Made by a program: the position numbers and the translations under genes
Notes under the pieces: model-generated
What the model saw: the letters and a program-made list of their open reading frames with translations, nothing else
Told to the model about the DNA's origin: nothing
Databases searched by the model: none
Source: Bacillus sp. FJAT-27225
GTDB taxonomy: Bacteria; Bacillota; Bacilli; Bacillales; Cytobacillaceae
DNA length: 64,000 nt
Assembly (NCBI RefSeq): GCF_001685025.1
Contig: NZ_MAYU01000021.1
Span: 372,001-436,000, forward strand
Reading direction: 5' to 3'
Shown here: positions 52,261 to 62,731 of the stretch, piece by piece
How positions within the stretch are numbered: position 1 is the first letter of the stretch
How the letters are laid out: every line of letters starts with the position of its first letter

Positions 52261-52376
52261 CTTATCCAGAGAGGTTGAGGGACATGGCCCTGCGACGCCT
52301 CAGCAACCATCAAATGGCCTGCCGTTTGAAAAGGTGCTAATTCCTGCAAGTTAGATGCTAACTTGAAAGATAAGAA
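52261..52376 (+). ncRNA. SAM-I (S-box) riboswitch aptamer
   Basis: P1 is formed by CTTATC at 52261 and GATAAG near 52369-52374. The core has AGAGGTTGAGGGA, GGCCCTGCGACGCCTCAGCAACC split across P2-P3, and AAGGTGCTAATTCCTGCA, all matching the S-box consensus. When SAM binds, the downstream terminator should form and block transcription of yitJ-metH. Confidence 0.95.
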
Positions 52377-52398
52377 GAATGGCTGACGCTACCTGATA

Positions 52399-52432
52399 AA
52401 GTCTTCTTCTTGTTTTAGAAGAAGGCTTTTTT
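52399..52432 (+). terminator. S-box expression-platform terminator
   Basis: AAGTCTTCTTC-TTGTTTTA-GAAGAAGGCTT is followed by TTTTTAT. Its 5' arm can pair alternatively with P1 sequences, the usual S-box antiterminator arrangement. Confidence 0.85.
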
Positions 52433-52470
52433 ATATTTTCGGCGAACCAGCCATTAAAGGAGACAGTTCA

Positions 52471-54333
52471 ATGACATTTCTAGAAAAATTGCAAACCCAA
52501 ATCCTGATTGCCGACGGGGCAATGGGTACTCTTCTTTATTCATATGGGAGCGACAGCTGCTTCGAGGAGCTGAATCTGTCACATCCCGAACAAATCCAGA
52601 ACATACATAAAGCCTACATTGCCGCTGGGGCTGATGTCATTCAGACAAATACCTATGCTGCCAATTATTTAAAGCTTCAGAGGTACGGACTTGAGGATTC
52701 TGTGAAGGAAATCAACAGTGCCGCAGTGCGAAATGCGAAGAAGGCCGCACAGGATCATAATTTTGTCCTTGGTACGATGGGCGGAAATCGTGGGGTAAAA
52801 CCGCAATCCGTTTCAATCGAAGAAATCAAGCGCAGTTTCAGGGAGCAGCTATATTGCCTCCTGCTTGAAGGAGTGGACGGGCTGCTTCTCGAAACCTTTT
52901 ATGATCTTGAAGAGCTGGAAACCGTGTTGTCAATCGCCAGGAAAGAAACGGCGCTGCCAATTATCGCTCAGGTTTCACTCCAGGAAGCAGGGGTTCTGCA
53001 GGACAGGACACCCATCAACGAAGCAATGAATCGGCTTGACGGTCTTGGTGCTGATGTGGTCGGCCTGAATTGCCGCCTCGGCCCGCATCACATGCTTGTA
53101 ACATTGGAGCAAATTGAACTTCCCTCCCATGCTTTCCTTTCTGCTTATCCGAATGCCAGTCTGCCTGCCTATACGGATGGAAAGTTCCATTATGAAGGAG
53201 ACGCCGAGTATTTCAGGAAATCGGCACGGCAATTCCGCACCGAAGGGATTCGCTTACTGGGCGGCTGCTGCGGGACGACGCCTGCACATATTAAGGCTTT
53301 CGCCGAGGAATTGAAAAATGCTGCTCCAATTACAGAAAAAACGGTCAACGTAAAAACGGGGCCGCTTGTAATTGAACCAAGGCAAACGATACCTGACTAT
53401 CCCCCGCTGCAGGATGTTGTAAAGGAACGGCCTTCAGTTATTGTCGAGCTTGATCCGCCACGGAAGCTTGATACGACAAAATTTTTCGAAGGTGCAAAGG
53501 CGCTGAAAAAAGCGGGGATTGACGCTCTCACCCTTGCAGACAATTCGCTTGCCTCAGTGAGAATCTCAAATGAGTCGCTCGGATATTTGGTTAAACAGGA
53601 GCTTTCAATGAGGCCGCTTATTCATATAGCCTGCCGGGACCGTAATATTATTGGCCTGCAATCACATCTTATGGGACTTCACACCCTTGGGCTTCATGAT
53701 GTTCTTGCCGTTACAGGCGACCCGGCCCGGGTTGGCGATTTCCCAGGAGCCTCATCTGTTTATGATGTTTCTTCCTTCGAGCTGATTCAAATGATTAAGC
53801 AGCTCAACGAAGGACTTTCCTATTCCGGAAAAGATCTTGGGCAAAAAACCGCCTTCAGCATCGGTGCTGCCTTCAATCCGAATGTCCGCTCACTTGAGAA
53901 GGCGGTCAACCGGCTTGAAAAGAAAATTGACCATGGCGCGGATTATTTCATTTCCCAGCCAGTCTTCTCTGAAGAAAAATTAATCGAGGTACATGAGCAC
54001 ACAAAGCATCTGGAAAGCCCAATATATATAGGTTTAATGCCCTTATTAAACACCAAAAATACAGAGTTCCTTCATAACGAGGTACCGGGAATCAAAATAT
54101 CACAAGAAATCCGCGACAGGATGGCAGCTCTAGCCGATAACCCGGTTCAAGCAGCACAGGAAGGTTTGGCAATCACCAAATCTTTGATTGATGCCGCACT
54201 TGAGTTATTTAATGGAATCTATTTGATTACTCCATTTCTTCGCTATGAACTGACTGTTGAATTAGCAAATTACGCCCGCCTTCGTGCGCAAGAAAAGAGG
54301 AGATCCATCTATGCTACTACACACATTCACTGA
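52471..54333 (+). CDS. yitJ: Homocysteine S-methyltransferase / methylenetetrahydrofolate reductase fusion (YitJ)
   Basis: This 620-residue bifunctional protein has an N-terminal homocysteine-binding domain (1-290) with the zinc Cys in GLNCRLGP and [12 protein letters not shown]. The C-terminal MetF domain (about 320-610) includes [18 protein letters not shown] and FISQPVFS. It reduces methylene-THF to methyl-THF and supports methionine regeneration. It is controlled by the S-box. Its end overlaps metH by 23 bp, and together they form a complete remethylation route. The SD is AAAGGAGA. Confidence 0.94.
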   Translation: MTFLEKLQTQILIADGAMGTLLYSYGSDSCFEELNLSHPEQIQNIHKAYIAAGADVIQTNTYAANYLKLQRYGLEDSVKEINSAAVRNAKKAAQDHNFVLGTMGGNRGVKPQSVSIEEIKRSFREQLYCLLLEGVDGLLLETFYDLEELETVLSIARKETALPIIAQVSLQEAGVLQDRTPINEAMNRLDGLGADVVGLNCRLGPHHMLVTLEQIELPSHAFLSAYPNASLPAYTDGKFHYEGDAEYFRKSARQFRTEGIRLLGGCCGTTPAHIKAFAEELKNAAPITEKTVNVKTGPLVIEPRQTIPDYPPLQDVVKERPSVIVELDPPRKLDTTKFFEGAKALKKAGIDALTLADNSLASVRISNESLGYLVKQELSMRPLIHIACRDRNIIGLQSHLMGLHTLGLHDVLAVTGDPARVGDFPGASSVYDVSSFELIQMIKQLNEGLSYSGKDLGQKTAFSIGAAFNPNVRSLEKAVNRLEKKIDHGADYFISQPVFSEEKLIEVHEHTKHLESPIYIGLMPLLNTKNTEFLHNEVPGIKISQEIRDRMAALADNPVQAAQEGLAITKSLIDAALELFNGIYLITPFLRYELTVELANYARLRAQEKRRSIYATTHIH

Positions 54334-57300
54334 ACACCTTAAAAACAGGATTTTAGTCATGGACGGAGCTATGGGTACCATGCTGCAGCGCGCAAATCTT
54401 ACAGCTGCCGATTTTGGCGGAGAGGAATTGGAAGGCTGCAACGAGAACCTGAATTTGACTGCACCCGAAGTGATTGCCCAAATCCATAGGGAATACCTTG
54501 AAGCCGGCGCAGATATCATTGAGACAAACAGCTTTGGCGGTACAAGACTCGTCCTTGACGAATACGGGATTGGTTACAAAGCGTACGAAATCAATAAGGC
54601 AGCCGCCGCGATTGCAAAGCGTGAGGCGAATGCTTTTTCGACGCCGGAACGGCCCCGCTTTGTAGCAGGTGCAATGGGCCCGACCACGAAAACGCTTAGT
54701 GTTACAGGCGGTGCTAGCTTCGAAAGGCTTGCCGAGGACTATGAAGAACAGGCCCTCGGGCTAATTGATGGCGGTGCCGACCTGCTTCTGCTGGAAACGA
54801 GCCAGGACCTTTTGAATGTAAAAGCAGGTTTTATCGGAATCCAGAACGCTTTTTCAAAAACAGGAAAAGAATTGCCTTTGATGATTTCAGGCACAATCGA
54901 GCCGATGGGAACAACCCTGGCCGGCCAGTCAATCGAAGCCTTCTATATTTCGGTCGAACATATGAATCCAGTTGCTGTCGGCCTAAACTGCGCAACCGGC
55001 CCGGAGTTCATGCAGGAGCATATCCGTTCCCTGTCAGGGCTTGCTTCTACAGCGATCAGCTGCTACCCGAACGCCGGGCTTCCGGACGAAGACGGCCATT
55101 ATCATGAAACACCAGAGACATTAGCTCGAAAGATTGCCGATTTTGCCGCTAATGGCTGGCTCAATATTGCCGGCGGCTGCTGTGGAACGACACCAGACCA
55201 TATCCGTGCTATTTCAGTAGCACTTAAGGAGCAGCAGCCAAGAGAACTTTTAGCGCCTTCGCATCATATGGTCTCCGGTATTGAGCCGCTCGTCTATGAT
55301 GACCCAAGCATTAGGCCGATTATGGTCGGAGAGCGTACAAATGTAATTGGTTCAAGAAAGTTTAAGAGACTGATTACAGAAGGGAAAATCGAAGAAGCAG
55401 CCGAAATCGCTCGCGCACAGGTTAAAAACGGTGCCCATGTGATCGATATTTGCCTGGCTGACCCTGACCGGGATGAAAAAGCGGATATGGAAGCCTTCAT
55501 TCCCGAAGTCGTCAAGAAAATAAAGGTCCCGCTAGTCATCGATTCAACTGATGAAGAGGTCATTGAAACTGCCCTGAAATATTCCCAGGGCAAGGCGATT
55601 ATCAATTCCATCAACCTTGAGGATGGCGAAGAACGTTTTGAGTCAATAGTACCACTTATTAAACAATACGGGGCGGCAGTTGTCGTCGGAACGATTGATG
55701 AAGAAGGCATGGGCGTTTCGGCCGAACGAAAGCTCGCGATTGCCGACCGTTCCTATCACCTGCTTGTTGAAAAATATGGGCTTAAGCCACAAGATCTCAT
55801 TTTCGATCCACTAACGTTCCCTGTCGGTACAGGTGACGAACAATACATTGGGTCAGCCAAGGCAACAGTGGACGGAATCAAGCTCATCAAGGAGCGCTTC
55901 CCCGAAACGCAGACGATTCTTGGAGTCAGCAATGTTTCCTTCGGATTGCCGTCTGTCGGGCGCGAAATCCTGAATTCTGTCTTCCTGTACCACTGTACTC
56001 AGGCAGGGCTTGACTATGCGATTGTTAATACTGAAAAACTTGAGCGGTTTGCCTCTATTTCAAAAGAAGAGGTTGAACTTGCTGAGGACTTGTTGTTCCG
56101 GACAACAGACGAAACACTTGCGCGGTTCACTGAATTTTATCGCGGTAAGAAGAAAGAGTCGAAACAAACTATACCTGACATGAGCCTTGAAGAACGGCTT
56201 GCCTATTATGTGGTCGAAGGTACAAAGGAAGGACTGCTTGGGGACCTTGCCCTTGCACTTGAGGAATATCCTGCCCCGCTCGACATTATAAACGGGCCAT
56301 TAATGGATGGCATGAAGGAAGTTGGCAGGCTGTTCAACGAAAACCAGTTGATTGTCGCAGAGGTTCTGCAGAGTGCCGAGGTCATGAAAGCCGCAGTTTC
56401 TTTCCTTGAGCCACATATGGAAAAAGGTGACGTGTCCGCGACCAAAGGAAAGGTACTCCTGGCAACAGTCAAAGGCGATGTCCATGATATCGGGAAAAAC
56501 CTTGTCGACATTATTTTGAGCAACAATGGCTATGACGTTCATGACCTTGGAATAAAAGTCTCCCCAACCGAACTGATTCAGGCAGTCCGAAAAGAGCAGC
56601 CCGATTTTATCGGACTATCCGGCCTGCTGGTTAAATCGGCTCAGCAAATGGTATTGACCGCCCATGACTTGAAAGAAGCCGGGATCAACCTTCCGATTCT
56701 CGTCGGCGGTGCAGCACTTTCAAGAAAGTTTACAGACACACGGATTGCCAAGGAATATGATGGCCTTGTCCTTTATGCCAAGGATGCCATGAATGGCCTA
56801 TCGCTTGCCAACCGATTAAGCTCAAAGGATGAATTCGGTAAGCTTTTGGCTGAACGTGAGGAAAAGCTGGCTAAGCTATCCGCTCCTGCACCAGTGTTTG
56901 AACGCCCTTCAGGCGGAGTTGCAGTTAAGGTGAGGCCCGCTGTATCAACTGATGTTCCTGTTTATGTCCCCCAGGATACAAAAAGGCACGTCCTGAAATC
57001 GTATTCGCTTTCCCATATTGAGCCGTATATCAATATGCAAATGCTGCTTGGCCATCATTTGGGTATTAAGGGGAAAATCGCCAAGCTGTTGGCGGAAGGA
57101 AATGAAAAAGCTGTAAAACTGAAAGGAACTGTCGATGAATTGATACGTGATGCTTCTGAAAACGATTGGATTCAGCCAGCTTCAGTTTATCAGTTCTTCC
57201 CTGCCAATTCGGAAGGAAACAAGGTTATCATTTACAATCCGAAAGCACCGGATCAGGTGCTGGAAACGTTCGAATTCCCTCGCCAGGAAACGGAACCGTT

Positions 57301-57760
57301 CTTGTGCCTTGCCGATTATTTAAAGCCGGCCAGCAGCGGTGTAAAAGATTATGTCTGCTTCTTCGCAGTTACAGCCGGGCGTGGCATTCGCGAAAAAGCG
57401 GAGGAGTTCAAGCAAGCCGGACGCTTCCTCGAGAGCCATGCACTTTTCTCTCTCGCACTCGAAAGCGCTGAAGGCTTTGCCGAACTAATTCACCGCCAGA
57501 TCCGCGACCGCTGGGGATTTCCGGACCCCGCGAACTTCACAATGCAGGACAGATTCTCTGCCCGCTACCAGGGCCAGCGCTACTCCTTCGGCTACCCGGC
57601 CTGTCCGGATCTGGAGGACCAAGAAAAGCTGTTCAAACTCATCCATCCTGGTGATATTGGGATTGAACTGACCGACGGCTTCATGATGTATCCAGAAGCC
57701 TCGGTGACAGCGATGGTGTTTGCCCATCCAGAGGCAAGATACTTTAATGTAAATAGATAG
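54311..57760 (+). CDS. metH: Cobalamin-dependent methionine synthase MetH
   Basis: This 1149-residue enzyme transfers the methyl group of methyl-THF to homocysteine through B12. Domains in order: homocysteine binding (zinc Cys in GLNCATGP and [10 protein letters not shown]), pterin binding ([13 protein letters not shown]), B12 cap and Rossmann (DVHDIGKN, with the axial His), and AdoMet reactivation ([11 protein letters not shown]). The start is ATG 54311 with GAGGAGAT upstream; earlier in-frame starts lack an SD. It lies in the S-box transcript after yitJ and is followed by a terminator. Confidence 0.96.
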   Translation: MLLHTFTEHLKNRILVMDGAMGTMLQRANLTAADFGGEELEGCNENLNLTAPEVIAQIHREYLEAGADIIETNSFGGTRLVLDEYGIGYKAYEINKAAAAIAKREANAFSTPERPRFVAGAMGPTTKTLSVTGGASFERLAEDYEEQALGLIDGGADLLLLETSQDLLNVKAGFIGIQNAFSKTGKELPLMISGTIEPMGTTLAGQSIEAFYISVEHMNPVAVGLNCATGPEFMQEHIRSLSGLASTAISCYPNAGLPDEDGHYHETPETLARKIADFAANGWLNIAGGCCGTTPDHIRAISVALKEQQPRELLAPSHHMVSGIEPLVYDDPSIRPIMVGERTNVIGSRKFKRLITEGKIEEAAEIARAQVKNGAHVIDICLADPDRDEKADMEAFIPEVVKKIKVPLVIDSTDEEVIETALKYSQGKAIINSINLEDGEERFESIVPLIKQYGAAVVVGTIDEEGMGVSAERKLAIADRSYHLLVEKYGLKPQDLIFDPLTFPVGTGDEQYIGSAKATVDGIKLIKERFPETQTILGVSNVSFGLPSVGREILNSVFLYHCTQAGLDYAIVNTEKLERFASISKEEVELAEDLLFRTTDETLARFTEFYRGKKKESKQTIPDMSLEERLAYYVVEGTKEGLLGDLALALEEYPAPLDIINGPLMDGMKEVGRLFNENQLIVAEVLQSAEVMKAAVSFLEPHMEKGDVSATKGKVLLATVKGDVHDIGKNLVDIILSNNGYDVHDLGIKVSPTELIQAVRKEQPDFIGLSGLLVKSAQQMVLTAHDLKEAGINLPILVGGAALSRKFTDTRIAKEYDGLVLYAKDAMNGLSLANRLSSKDEFGKLLAEREEKLAKLSAPAPVFERPSGGVAVKVRPAVSTDVPVYVPQDTKRHVLKSYSLSHIEPYINMQMLLGHHLGIKGKIAKLLAEGNEKAVKLKGTVDELIRDASENDWIQPASVYQFFPANSEGNKVIIYNPKAPDQVLETFEFPRQETEPFLCLADYLKPASSGVKDYVCFFAVTAGRGIREKAEEFKQAGRFLESHALFSLALESAEGFAELIHRQIRDRWGFPDPANFTMQDRFSARYQGQRYSFGYPACPDLEDQEKLFKLIHPGDIGIELTDGFMMYPEASVTAMVFAHPEARYFNVNR

Positions 57761-57765
57761 AAGAA

Positions 57766-57800
57766 AAAGAGGCAGCCATGGCGGCTGCCTCTTTTAATTA
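57766..57800 (+). terminator. Terminator of the yitJ-metH operon
   Basis: GAGGCAGCC-ATGG-CGGCTGCCTC is followed by TTTTAATTAA. Confidence 0.85.
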
Positions 57801-57815
57801 ACTATTTTTCCCTTG

Positions 57816-57912
57816 TTGGTTACATTTCAGTTGTTTCCATTAGCCAAAACGTTATGAATAAGCCTTATTGGTTACATTTTGAACCCTGTATTAGCCCGAA
57901 ACGTTACCAATA
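57816..57912 (+). repeat. Two direct repeats of about 45 bp
   Basis: Unit 1 (57816-57859) and unit 2 (57868-57912) share TTGGTTACATTT, ATTAGCC, AAACGTTA and AATA in the same order, 52 bp apart. They lie between the metH terminator and the terminator of the convergent lipoprotein gene. No function is evident. Confidence 0.6.
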
Positions 57913-57968
57913 GATTACTGGACTTGATAGGGTCAATGCGATTCCAGAACTTGACTTTGGCATCCCAA

Positions 57969-58006
57969 AAAAGAATGCATGGCCGCTGAACGGGACCATG
58001 CATCCT
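57969..58006 (-). terminator. Terminator of the siderophore-binding protein gene
   Basis: On the minus strand GATGCATGGTCC...GGCCATGCATTC is followed by TTTTTTGGG. Confidence 0.85.
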
Positions 58007-58015
58007 ATCGTTATA

Positions 58016-58966
58016 TTACTTTTCCAAAGCATCTCCAACTTCTTTAACCATTTCTGAAACGGAGACAAGTCCGCCGCCAGCAAGGTACCAGTAATCAGCG
58101 TTCAAGTAAACAACATTGTCTTCTTTAACTGCTTTTGTATCTTTTACTAGCGCATTTTCTACAACTGATTCGGCAGAGCTTTTCCCGCCCTGAACAGCAG
58201 CGCCTCTATCAATGACAAACAAATATTCTGGATTTTTTTCAACAAGATATTCGAAAGAAATGGTTTGACCATGTGTAGAAATTTCAAGGTTTTCATCGAC
58301 TGGCTTGATGCCAAGTACATCATGAATCAGGCCGAATCGGGAACCTGGGCCAAATGCGCTGATATTGCCTTCGTTTGCTAGGATAATCAATGCCTTTTCA
58401 TCCATTGTGCTTGCCTTTTCTTTAATAGCGTTGATCGTTTCTTCAACCTTTGCGAGTTCAGCCTCAACTTCATCTTCCTTGCCGAAAATTTCTCCAATTG
58501 TCTTTGTGTTTTCTTCAAATGATTCCATATATCTATTTGTATTAACACCCATGAAAATGGTTGGGGCGATTTCGCTTAACTCTTCATATGCATCAGATTG
58601 CCTTCCGGAAATGATGATTAATTCAGGAGCAATTTCGTTAATTTTTTCAAAATCAGGCTCTTTGATTCCACCGGCATTCTGATATTTATCACTTTTATAT
58701 TTTTCAAGATATCCAGGCAATGTTTCCTGAGGCACAGCGGCTACGTCTACTCCGAGAGTATCAAGGGTATCAAGGATGCCATAATCAAAGACAACAACAT
58801 TCTTAGGGTTTTTAGTAACCTTTGTTTCACCCAGTTGATGCTTTACAAGAATCTCCTGCTTTTCCGATTTCTCTCCAGAGCCGCTTGCACTCTGGTTTGT
58901 CGAACCGCAAGCAGAAGCAATAATCGTAATAAATGCAAGTACTAAAATTAATGAAAGTCGTTTCAT
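58016..58966 (-). CDS. Siderophore ABC transporter substrate-binding lipoprotein (YclQ-like)
   Basis: This 316-residue lipoprotein has a signal peptide with lipobox IIASAC and a class III binding-protein fold: KNVVVFDYGILDTLDTLGV, then a long linking helix and the C-lobe. It resembles YclQ/FatB, which bind petrobactin or catechol siderophores. No permease or ATPase is adjacent, so it may work with components encoded elsewhere. The start ATG 58966 (MKRLSL) lies 8 nt from GAGG. A Fur box overlaps its promoter. Confidence 0.9.
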   Translation of the reverse strand: MKRLSLILVLAFITIIASACGSTNQSASGSGEKSEKQEILVKHQLGETKVTKNPKNVVVFDYGILDTLDTLGVDVAAVPQETLPGYLEKYKSDKYQNAGGIKEPDFEKINEIAPELIIISGRQSDAYEELSEIAPTIFMGVNTNRYMESFEENTKTIGEIFGKEDEVEAELAKVEETINAIKEKASTMDEKALIILANEGNISAFGPGSRFGLIHDVLGIKPVDENLEISTHGQTISFEYLVEKNPEYLFVIDRGAAVQGGKSSAESVVENALVKDTKAVKEDNVVYLNADYWYLAGGGLVSVSEMVKEVGDALEK

Positions 58967-59015
58967 CATTTCCACCTCATCATGTAAGTTTTGTTTGTTT
59001 GTACTCTCTAGCTAA

Positions 59016-59045
59016 ATGATAATGATTTTCACTATCACTTGTCAA
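59016..59045 (-). promoter_or_regulatory. Promoter of the siderophore-binding protein gene
   Basis: On the minus strand TTGACA (59040-59045) and TATCAT (59016-59021) are 18 bp apart. The Fur box covers the spacer and part of the -10. Confidence 0.75.
59018..59036. promoter_or_regulatory. Fur box
   Basis: GATAATGATTTTCACTATC matches the 19-bp consensus GATAATGATTATCATTATC at 17 positions. It lies between the -35 and -10 elements, so Fe-loaded Fur would block initiation when iron is plentiful. Confidence 0.88.
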
Positions 59046-59267
59046 TATGTAAATGAGAAAAACTCTCATTTGATTCCTAAATAAGTCGATTTTGTGATAA
59101 AGACAGTCCATAAATCTATTTTTAAAAAGAATCCGCATGAAATTTTCTCCAAAAAAAAAATAGCCTTCTCAATTAGGCGATTTTTTAAGCAGGATTGTTG
59201 AAGAACTCAACGTGTATAATTATTCTAAAGATAGCCCTTTTTTAAATAATGATGGGAAGTGGGAGAC

Positions 59268-59453
59268 ATGAATAAACGGGAAGTCGAAAGCAAAATTGCC
59301 GAATTAAAGGATGAATACCTGCAGCTTCAGCATAATTTGGAGAAAATGGAGTTCGTTAATGGAAATCTGTCTCCTTTGGAAAAACGCCTGACCGAGATCG
59401 AGGCCGAGCTGCATTCGCTCAATCAAACACTAAGGACATTTAAGGAATCGTAA
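59268..59453 (+). CDS. SE1832-like small coiled-coil protein
   Basis: This 61-residue protein is almost entirely heptad-patterned helix (KIAELKDEYLQLQHNLEKMEF...LEKRLTEIEAELHSLNQTLRTF). It is probably a dimeric coiled coil; similar small proteins are annotated SE1832 family, function unknown. The start ATG 59268 has purine-rich GGGAAGTGGGAG upstream; GTG 59259 is the alternative. Confidence 0.65.
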   Translation: MNKREVESKIAELKDEYLQLQHNLEKMEFVNGNLSPLEKRLTEIEAELHSLNQTLRTFKES

Positions 59454-59521
59454 CATGATTTTCCGGGTCCTTCCTTGCCTGGAATAGGGCCAGAAGCACC
59501 CGGCAGTACAAAATGGTTTAA

Positions 59522-60049
59522 TCAATCTGTCATGAACTTGTACCGCAAAATCGCAGCAAGCCCTGCTCCGTGCTTGAATTCACCTTCAACGACGAGATTT
59601 TTTAGTTCTTCCATCGTAATTTCATGTAATTCAATCTGTTCGCTATTCTCAAGATGCTGCTCTGCCTTTGTCAAGCCTGCAGCCGCGAATAGGTGGATTT
59701 CTTCTGTCGTCGACCCTGGCGACGGATAAAAACTCCCAAGCTCCAGCCAATGTTCCGCAACGTATCCCGTCTCCTCCTGCAGCTCTCTTTTCGCAGTTTC
59801 AATAGGATGTGTATGTACTTCATCAATCATTCCAGCCGGCAGTTCCCATTCCCACTTCCTTATCGCATGGCGATACTGCCTAAGGCAAACAACCTTATGT
59901 TCTTTTGTAATCGGAAGGATACAAACTCCTTTTGCAAAATCCAAATAGGAAAAGGTCTTCTCTTCGCCATCCGGCAAAACAACCCGGTCAACCGATATCT
60001 GAAATCGGTCTATGTTTGTGTTGAGAGAGTGCGCAATTTTCCATGCCAT
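59522..60049 (-). CDS. Nudix hydrolase (ADP-ribose pyrophosphatase type)
   Basis: This 175-residue enzyme has the full Nudix box, GMIDEVHTHPIETAKRELQEETGY in order, preceded by WELPA and followed by a Pro at GSFYPSPG, which is typical of ADP-ribose pyrophosphatases. It probably hydrolyses ADP-ribose or nucleotide sugars. The SD AGGTGAT lies before ATG 60049. It lies about 130 bp after rpiA in the same direction and may be read through. Confidence 0.85.
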   Translation of the reverse strand: MAWKIAHSLNTNIDRFQISVDRVVLPDGEEKTFSYLDFAKGVCILPITKEHKVVCLRQYRHAIRKWEWELPAGMIDEVHTHPIETAKRELQEETGYVAEHWLELGSFYPSPGSTTEEIHLFAAAGLTKAEQHLENSEQIELHEITMEELKNLVVEGEFKHGAGLAAILRYKFMTD

Positions 60050-60181
60050 ATCTAATCACCTCAGGTATTGTTATCGACAAATGCCATAGGCCAATCCCAA
60101 GGCATTTAACATTGCCCATTCTACCATACTCATTTAAACACCAGGTACTAACCGGCTTGATTTTGCCGGGGCAGGCGATAC

Positions 60182-60859
60182 TTATATTGAGTTCCGATTT
60201 AAAACGAGTGCTTTTCCTTCTGAGTCCAGAGTAACCACCTTGTCGGCAATCCCAACGAACAAGCCATTTTCGACAACTCCGGGAATCTTATTGAGTGACG
60301 CTTCAAGCTCATTCGAATTGCCAATCGGTCCAAAATCACAATCAACTATTAAATTGCCGTTGTCTGTTATAAAAGGTCTTCCACCAGTTTCACGGAGACG
60401 AGGCACTCCCCCCAGCTCGGTTATTTGCCTTACCGTTAATTCCATTCCAAACGGTACAACTTCCACTGGCAGCCGAAACGCGCCTAGTTTCTTTACAAGC
60501 TTACCTGCATCCGCGACAACAATAAACTCGTTGGCCGCATTGTCTATTATTTTTTCACGCAGAAGCGACCCGCCCCCGCCTTTAATCAAGTCCATATTCG
60601 AATCAACTTCATCCGCCCCGTCTATTGCAACATCAATGCCATTGATGCTTTTAAAATCTGCCAGGGGAATTCCCACCTGACGGGCCAATTGCTCGGTTTT
60701 AACCGAAGTGGGAATACCCTGTATCGATAAACCTTCATGAACAAGCTGGCCAAGTTTTTGAATTGTATAAAAAACAGTCGAACCACTACCTAGCCCGACT
60801 ACCATCCCATCCTTTACAAATTGGGCGGCTCGTTCTCCGACTAACTGTTTCTGATTCAC
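60182..60859 (-). CDS. rpiA: Ribose-5-phosphate isomerase A
   Basis: This 225-residue enzyme interconverts ribose-5-phosphate and ribulose-5-phosphate. Family motifs are GLGSGSTVFYTI, IDGADEVD (catalytic Asp), KGGGGSLLREKI and the Lys region DAGKLVKKLG. It starts at 60859, 17 bp after gnd, so the two oxidative and non-oxidative pentose-phosphate enzymes are cotranscribed. Confidence 0.95.
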   Translation of the reverse strand: MNQKQLVGERAAQFVKDGMVVGLGSGSTVFYTIQKLGQLVHEGLSIQGIPTSVKTEQLARQVGIPLADFKSINGIDVAIDGADEVDSNMDLIKGGGGSLLREKIIDNAANEFIVVADAGKLVKKLGAFRLPVEVVPFGMELTVRQITELGGVPRLRETGGRPFITDNGNLIVDCDFGPIGNSNELEASLNKIPGVVENGLFVGIADKVVTLDSEGKALVLNRNSI

Positions 60860-60876
60860 ATAATCACCTCATCGTA

Positions 60877-61785
60877 CTACTTTTCTGTTTTTTCAAACGC
60901 ATGTCCGCCAAACTCATTTCGCAGCGCAGCAACCACTTTTCCGTTGAATGTATCCGTTTCTAAAGAACGGTAGCGGGATAGCAGTGACATCGCAATCACC
61001 GGCGTCGACGTTTTTAAGTCCAATGCTGTTTCCAGCGTCCACTTTGCTTCTCCTGAAGAATGCATAACACCCTTGATGCCTTCAAGTTTCGGATCCTTCG
61101 AAAATGCATTCTCGGTCAGTTCCATCAGCCATGAACGGATAACAGAACCGTTATTCCAGACTCTGGCCACTTTTTCATAATCGAAGTTGAATTCACTTTT
61201 TTCCAATACTTCAAACCCTTCACCTATCGCCGCCATCATTCCGTACTCTATCCCGTTATGAATCATTTTTAAAAAGTGCCCGCTGCCGGTTTCTCCTGCG
61301 TAAAGGCAGCCATCTTTCACAGAAGTATCCCGGAATACTGGTTCGACCCGTTCCCATGCTTCCCTGTCGCCGCCTACCATATAGCATGCTCCATGACGGG
61401 CACCTTCCATGCCCCCGGACGTTCCAGCATCCATAAAGAAGATTCCCTTCTCCTTTAACTCACGATGGCGTCGAATCGATTCCTTATAAAAAGAGTTCCC
61501 TGCATCAATGACTATATCCCCTTCCTCAAGCAGGGGTACAAGCTGATCTAGGACTGAATCGACAACTGAATGGGGAACCATGATCCAAATAACCCTCGGT
61601 GAGTCCAGTGCTGCTGTAAGTTCCTGCAAGGTAGCAGCCGCCTTAGCCCCGTAATTTTCCATTTCCTCTATTGCCTTCGAACTGACATCATACGCGATAA
61701 CATCATAATGATGATCCAATAAATTCTGGCCAAGATGAAATCCCATTTTTCCTAGGCCAATCAAACCAATTTGCATATTGCTCAC
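60877..61785 (-). CDS. 6-phosphogluconate dehydrogenase, decarboxylating (short YqeC/NAD type)
   Basis: This 302-residue enzyme has an N-terminal Rossmann domain (GLIGLGKMGFHLGQNL), the substrate motif DAGTSGGMEGARHGACYMVGG and the catalytic Lys-type helix GHFLKMIHNGIEYGMM. The length fits the short NAD-type family (YqeC) rather than the 468-residue GntZ/Gnd. It would make ribulose-5-phosphate for the adjacent rpiA. The SD GGAGTGAG precedes ATG 61785. Confidence 0.92.
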   Translation of the reverse strand: MSNMQIGLIGLGKMGFHLGQNLLDHHYDVIAYDVSSKAIEEMENYGAKAAATLQELTAALDSPRVIWIMVPHSVVDSVLDQLVPLLEEGDIVIDAGNSFYKESIRRHRELKEKGIFFMDAGTSGGMEGARHGACYMVGGDREAWERVEPVFRDTSVKDGCLYAGETGSGHFLKMIHNGIEYGMMAAIGEGFEVLEKSEFNFDYEKVARVWNNGSVIRSWLMELTENAFSKDPKLEGIKGVMHSSGEAKWTLETALDLKTSTPVIAMSLLSRYRSLETDTFNGKVVAALRNEFGGHAFEKTEK

Positions 61786-61858
61786 TCCTTTTTTTCATAC
61801 TACCCTGTTCCCATTTCTTCGATTAATCCAACATTGAATTGCTCTTTTTTTCAAAAAA

Positions 61859-61884
61859 ATAGGCACCCTGTGGATGCCTAAATT
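61859..61884 (-). terminator. Terminator of the BsuPI lipoprotein gene
   Basis: On the minus strand TAGGCATCC-ACA-GGGTGCCTA is followed by seven T. Confidence 0.85.
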
Positions 61885-61893
61885 CGCTCTTCT

Positions 61894-62355
61894 TTATTTT
61901 AAACTGAAATTTGTAGATACTTTGTACTTTGGTCCCTCTTTTGGTGTCATCCAGACAGTCAGCTCATAGTCACCTTTTTCAAGCTCAAGGTCTGAGAGAT
62001 TAATTTCATAAGACAATGTCTCGCCTGGGGCGAGTGTTTCTGTTCCTAAAGCTTGTAAAAATGAGGCAACACTTGAAAACAGGAATAGCTCTTTTCCGTT
62101 TTTGTCCTTAACGGAGTAGTCATATCGCTGTGAACTCGTAAAGTCGAAATTGACCGTTTGCTCGGTCTGGTTTTTCACCTCATATTGAAAAATCAACGGG
62201 CTCTCCTCATCCAAGACCGCTTCTACTTCATTCGCCACAATCCCTTTCCCTCCTCCATTTACAGTCCGGGCAGGCTGTTCATTCGCCTTTTCATTGTACG
62301 TCCCACACCCAGTCAACAAACTTCCAAGCAGCACAATTAACATGAACCTTTTCAT
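61894..62355 (-). CDS. Lipoprotein with BsuPI-type proteinase inhibitor domain
   Basis: This 153-residue lipoprotein has the signal and lipobox LLGSLLTGC, a short linker and a BsuPI-like beta domain (FQYEVKNQTEQTVNFDFTSSQRYDYSVKDKNGKELF...). BsuPI is an intracellular serine proteinase inhibitor of B. subtilis; here the domain is outside the membrane. It could guard against secreted subtilases such as the one starting at 62790, but this is inference. The start ATG 62355 follows GAGGTGGAG. Confidence 0.82.
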   Translation of the reverse strand: MKRFMLIVLLGSLLTGCGTYNEKANEQPARTVNGGGKGIVANEVEAVLDEESPLIFQYEVKNQTEQTVNFDFTSSQRYDYSVKDKNGKELFLFSSVASFLQALGTETLAPGETLSYEINLSDLELEKGDYELTVWMTPKEGPKYKVSTNFSLK

Positions 62356-62376
62356 TAACTCCACCTCTTGCTGCAA

Positions 62377-62731
62377 ATTTTTACTTCATACTATTAGTCG
62401 CAAAAGAGGTGCTCTACGTTACTGGTAGTTGATGGTAGACTTGGATGCGTACTAAAGAAATTATTTTAGTCATCCGCTGCACAGTGTTGATACCACATTA
62501 TAGTAACTTCTTGTTAAAACCTGAAAATCCTTTAATATTTTCGAGATGCAACTTTGTGGCTTTTTAATCATTTTTTAGATAGGTCCTTTGTCCTTTATTC
62601 ATTCAGACTAGGAGATTCCAGGTATTATTACTTATATCTTGATTGTACCACTTCGTTTCAAAGCACTCAGAAATAGATAAAAAGTTCTATTTTGGAGATG
62701 ATTTATTGACAAAAGTTAAAGTTCATATCAA
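62377..62731. other. Gene-free divergent region
   Basis: About 350 bp between the divergent BsuPI and subtilase genes. It is AT-rich. Beyond promoters, nothing structured is evident. Confidence 0.45.

Noticed and set aside
59462-59503. CCGGGT/ACCCGG hairpin near the Nudix gene end as a terminator
   Set aside because: The stem is short and interrupted and lacks a T-tract on either strand.
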